Source of the DNA: JBBRLA01 sp038231615
GTDB taxonomy: Bacteria; Myxococcota_A; Polyangia; Palsa-1104; JAEUJZ01
Direction of reading: 5' to 3'
Assembly (NCBI GenBank): GCA_038231615.1
Contig: JBBRLA010000503.1
Span: 1 to 6,582 of the forward strand
Length of the DNA: 6,582 nt
Of the stretch, positions 5,398-6,582 are shown one piece after another. The translations under genes were made by a program, and so were the position numbers. Below the pieces are notes generated by a model that saw only the letters and a list, made by a program, of their open reading frames with translations, was not told the DNA's origin and made no database searches. Every line of letters begins with the position of its first letter. Position 1 is the stretch's first letter.

Positions 5398-6582
5398 TTG
5401 CACTGCGACTCGCCAACCTTGATCACATTGCCCGACCTCACCCTCCCACCGGAAGACTTTCTCGATCCGCCCGCCCCGGACTCCTGGGTCACGCAGGGGC
5501 CCGATCTCCAGATCGGCAGGCTCCTCGATGGGCGCTACACCCTTTTGGGGCTCATCGGCACGGGGCGCACCTCGCTGCTCTACCGCGCCCGGCAAGAGTC
5601 CACCTGCCGCGAGGTGGCCGTCAAGCTGCTTCGCGACGAGCTGCTCGACGACGACGCCAGCCTGCGGCGCCTGCACTGCGAGGCCCACGCCGCCTGCCGC
5701 GTCAGGCACCCCGGCAGCGTCGTGGTCCACGACTTTGCCGCGGTGCCTGGGGAGCATGCCTACCTGGCCATGGAGCTGGTCGAATCCGAGACCCTGCGCG
5801 TCGCCCTGTCTCACCAGCAGCTCCTCGCCCCATCCCGGGCGCTGGCCCTTTTCCTTCAGCTCGCCGACGCGGTGGCGGCGCTCCACGAGCAGGGGGTGGT
5901 CCACGGCGACCTGCACCCCGGCAACCTCTTCCTGTGTCTCGACGGCCAGGGCGGGGACCGCCTGCGCATCTTCGACTACGGCGGCGCCTCCCTGCTGGAC
6001 CACGACGGACCCCCCGAGGAGCTGGATCTGGACCGGCTCTTGACCGGGGTCGGCTATCTCCCGCCGGAGCGCATGCGCCGCGATCACCGCCCCGGGCCGG
6101 CCAGCGACGTGTATGCCCTGGGGGCGATCCTCTTCGAGCTGTGCACTGGCCAGCTCCCCTTCGTCTGCGAGGACCCCCTTTCCGGCATGGCCCTGCACCT
6201 TACCCAGGCGCCGCCGCGGCTCTCCGAATGCGCGCCGGAGCGCTGGTTCTCCCCTGCTCTGGAGGCCCTTCTGGGCGCGATGTTGGCCAAGGACCCGGCG
6301 AACCGTCCCAGGGACGCCCGCGAGGTCGAGCAGCAGCTTCGGGCGCTGCTGGAATGGGACCCCTTGATCACCGCCCGGCTGCGCCCCGTCGAGCTGCGCG
6401 TGGTAGCGCACCGCCAGAAGGACGTTCCGCTCTCGATGCTGCCAGACGTCGAGGATGTTGAAGCCGTCGAGGCCAACGGCGCGCACCGCGGCGGGGCGTT
6501 CATCGATAGCAGGCAGCGAAGCGGAGTGCCGTTCATCGACGGGGGCTTCGGCCGTTCGCCGGGGACGTTGCCCACCCTGATG
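5398..6582 (+). CDS. Hanks-type Ser/Thr protein kinase with atypical catalytic loop, 3' partial
   Basis: The frame has no stop up to the window edge; 395 residues are visible from the TTG at 5398. A stop at 5299-5301 bounds it on the left; the ATG at 5335 is the alternative start. Residues 1-40 are a Pro/Asp-rich lead. The kinase domain spans about 45-317: glycine loop LIGTGRTSLLYRA (52-64), VAVK with Lys76, helix-C Glu95 in HCEAHAACRVRHP, hinge YLAMELVE (122-129), catalytic loop HGDLHPGN with Asp171 and Asn176, metal-binding FDYGG with Asp193, GVGYLPPER (217-225), SDVYALGAILFELCTGQLPF (236-255), and the closing Arg303 in NRPRD. All residues needed for ATP and metal binding are present, so activity is likely. 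However, HRD is HGD (non-RD), DLKP is DLHP and DFG is DYG. The tail (318-395) is not recognised; no membrane segment or sensor domain appears before the edge. It is probably a cytoplasmic signalling kinase; its targets are unknown. Confidence 0.9.
   Translation, partial: MHCDSPTLITLPDLTLPPEDFLDPPAPDSWVTQGPDLQIGRLLDGRYTLLGLIGTGRTSLLYRARQESTCREVAVKLLRDELLDDDASLRRLHCEAHAACRVRHPGSVVVHDFAAVPGEHAYLAMELVESETLRVALSHQQLLAPSRALALFLQLADAVAALHEQGVVHGDLHPGNLFLCLDGQGGDRLRIFDYGGASLLDHDGPPEELDLDRLLTGVGYLPPERMRRDHRPGPASDVYALGAILFELCTGQLPFVCEDPLSGMALHLTQAPPRLSECAPERWFSPALEALLGAMLAKDPANRPRDAREVEQQLRALLEWDPLITARLRPVELRVVAHRQKDVPLSMLPDVEDVEAVEANGAHRGGAFIDSRQRSGVPFIDGGFGRSPGTLPTLM

Noticed and set aside
5393..5422. 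Nine-codon ATG frame overlapping the kinase start
   Set aside because: Its ATG directly touches GGAGG with no spacing, so it is unlikely to be translated; the TTG at 5398 has proper spacing.
5352..6461. 369-residue + strand open frame in the kinase region
   Set aside because: It is a shifted frame of the kinase, rich in Arg, Pro and Ala. The kinase frame contains every kinase motif in order.
5329..6486. 385-residue open frame on the - strand opposite the kinase
   Set aside because: It is a shadow of the kinase gene with no recognisable domain.

Overview
The window is GC-rich bacterial DNA. It holds six protein genes, all on the + strand, and the outer two are cut by the window edges. No tRNA, rRNA, CRISPR array, transposase or phage gene is visible. 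High GC, a Hanks-type Ser/Thr protein kinase, a PQQ-type beta-propeller protein and a stand-alone murB would fit Myxococcota or another GC-rich, environmental, kinase-rich lineage such as Acidobacteriota or Planctomycetota. The phylum is an inference and cannot be fixed from this sequence.

Layout from left to right: (1) the 3' part of a PQQ-like beta-propeller protein, ending in a run of G-tracts followed by T5; (2) a small exported BON-domain protein; (3) a glycine-zipper membrane protein of the DUF3341/ActD-like or YflT-like stress type; (4) an AT-richer intergenic island of about 230 bp carrying a long imperfect inverted repeat, the most unusual non-coding feature here; (5) murB, for the peptidoglycan precursor UDP-MurNAc; (6) an NAD-dependent aldehyde dehydrogenase with all catalytic residues present; (7) a G+C-rich dyad and then a leader with two hairpins, the second ending directly against a strong ribosome binding site; (8) a Ser/Thr kinase gene with a probable TTG start that runs off the right edge.

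The genes do not form one obvious pathway. BON and the glycine-zipper protein (88 bp apart) look like an envelope or stress-response pair. MurB and the propeller protein also act at or near the envelope. The aldehyde dehydrogenase and the kinase appear to be separate units, each with its own ribosome binding site. Most gene content is ordinary. The points worth a second look are the 113-bp inverted-repeat element touching the stop codon of the glycine-zipper gene, the hairpin leader of the kinase, the non-canonical catalytic loop of the kinase (HGDLHPGN instead of HRDLKPxN), and the G-tract cluster at the first stop codon. I see no convincing evidence of a complete new defence or mobile system.
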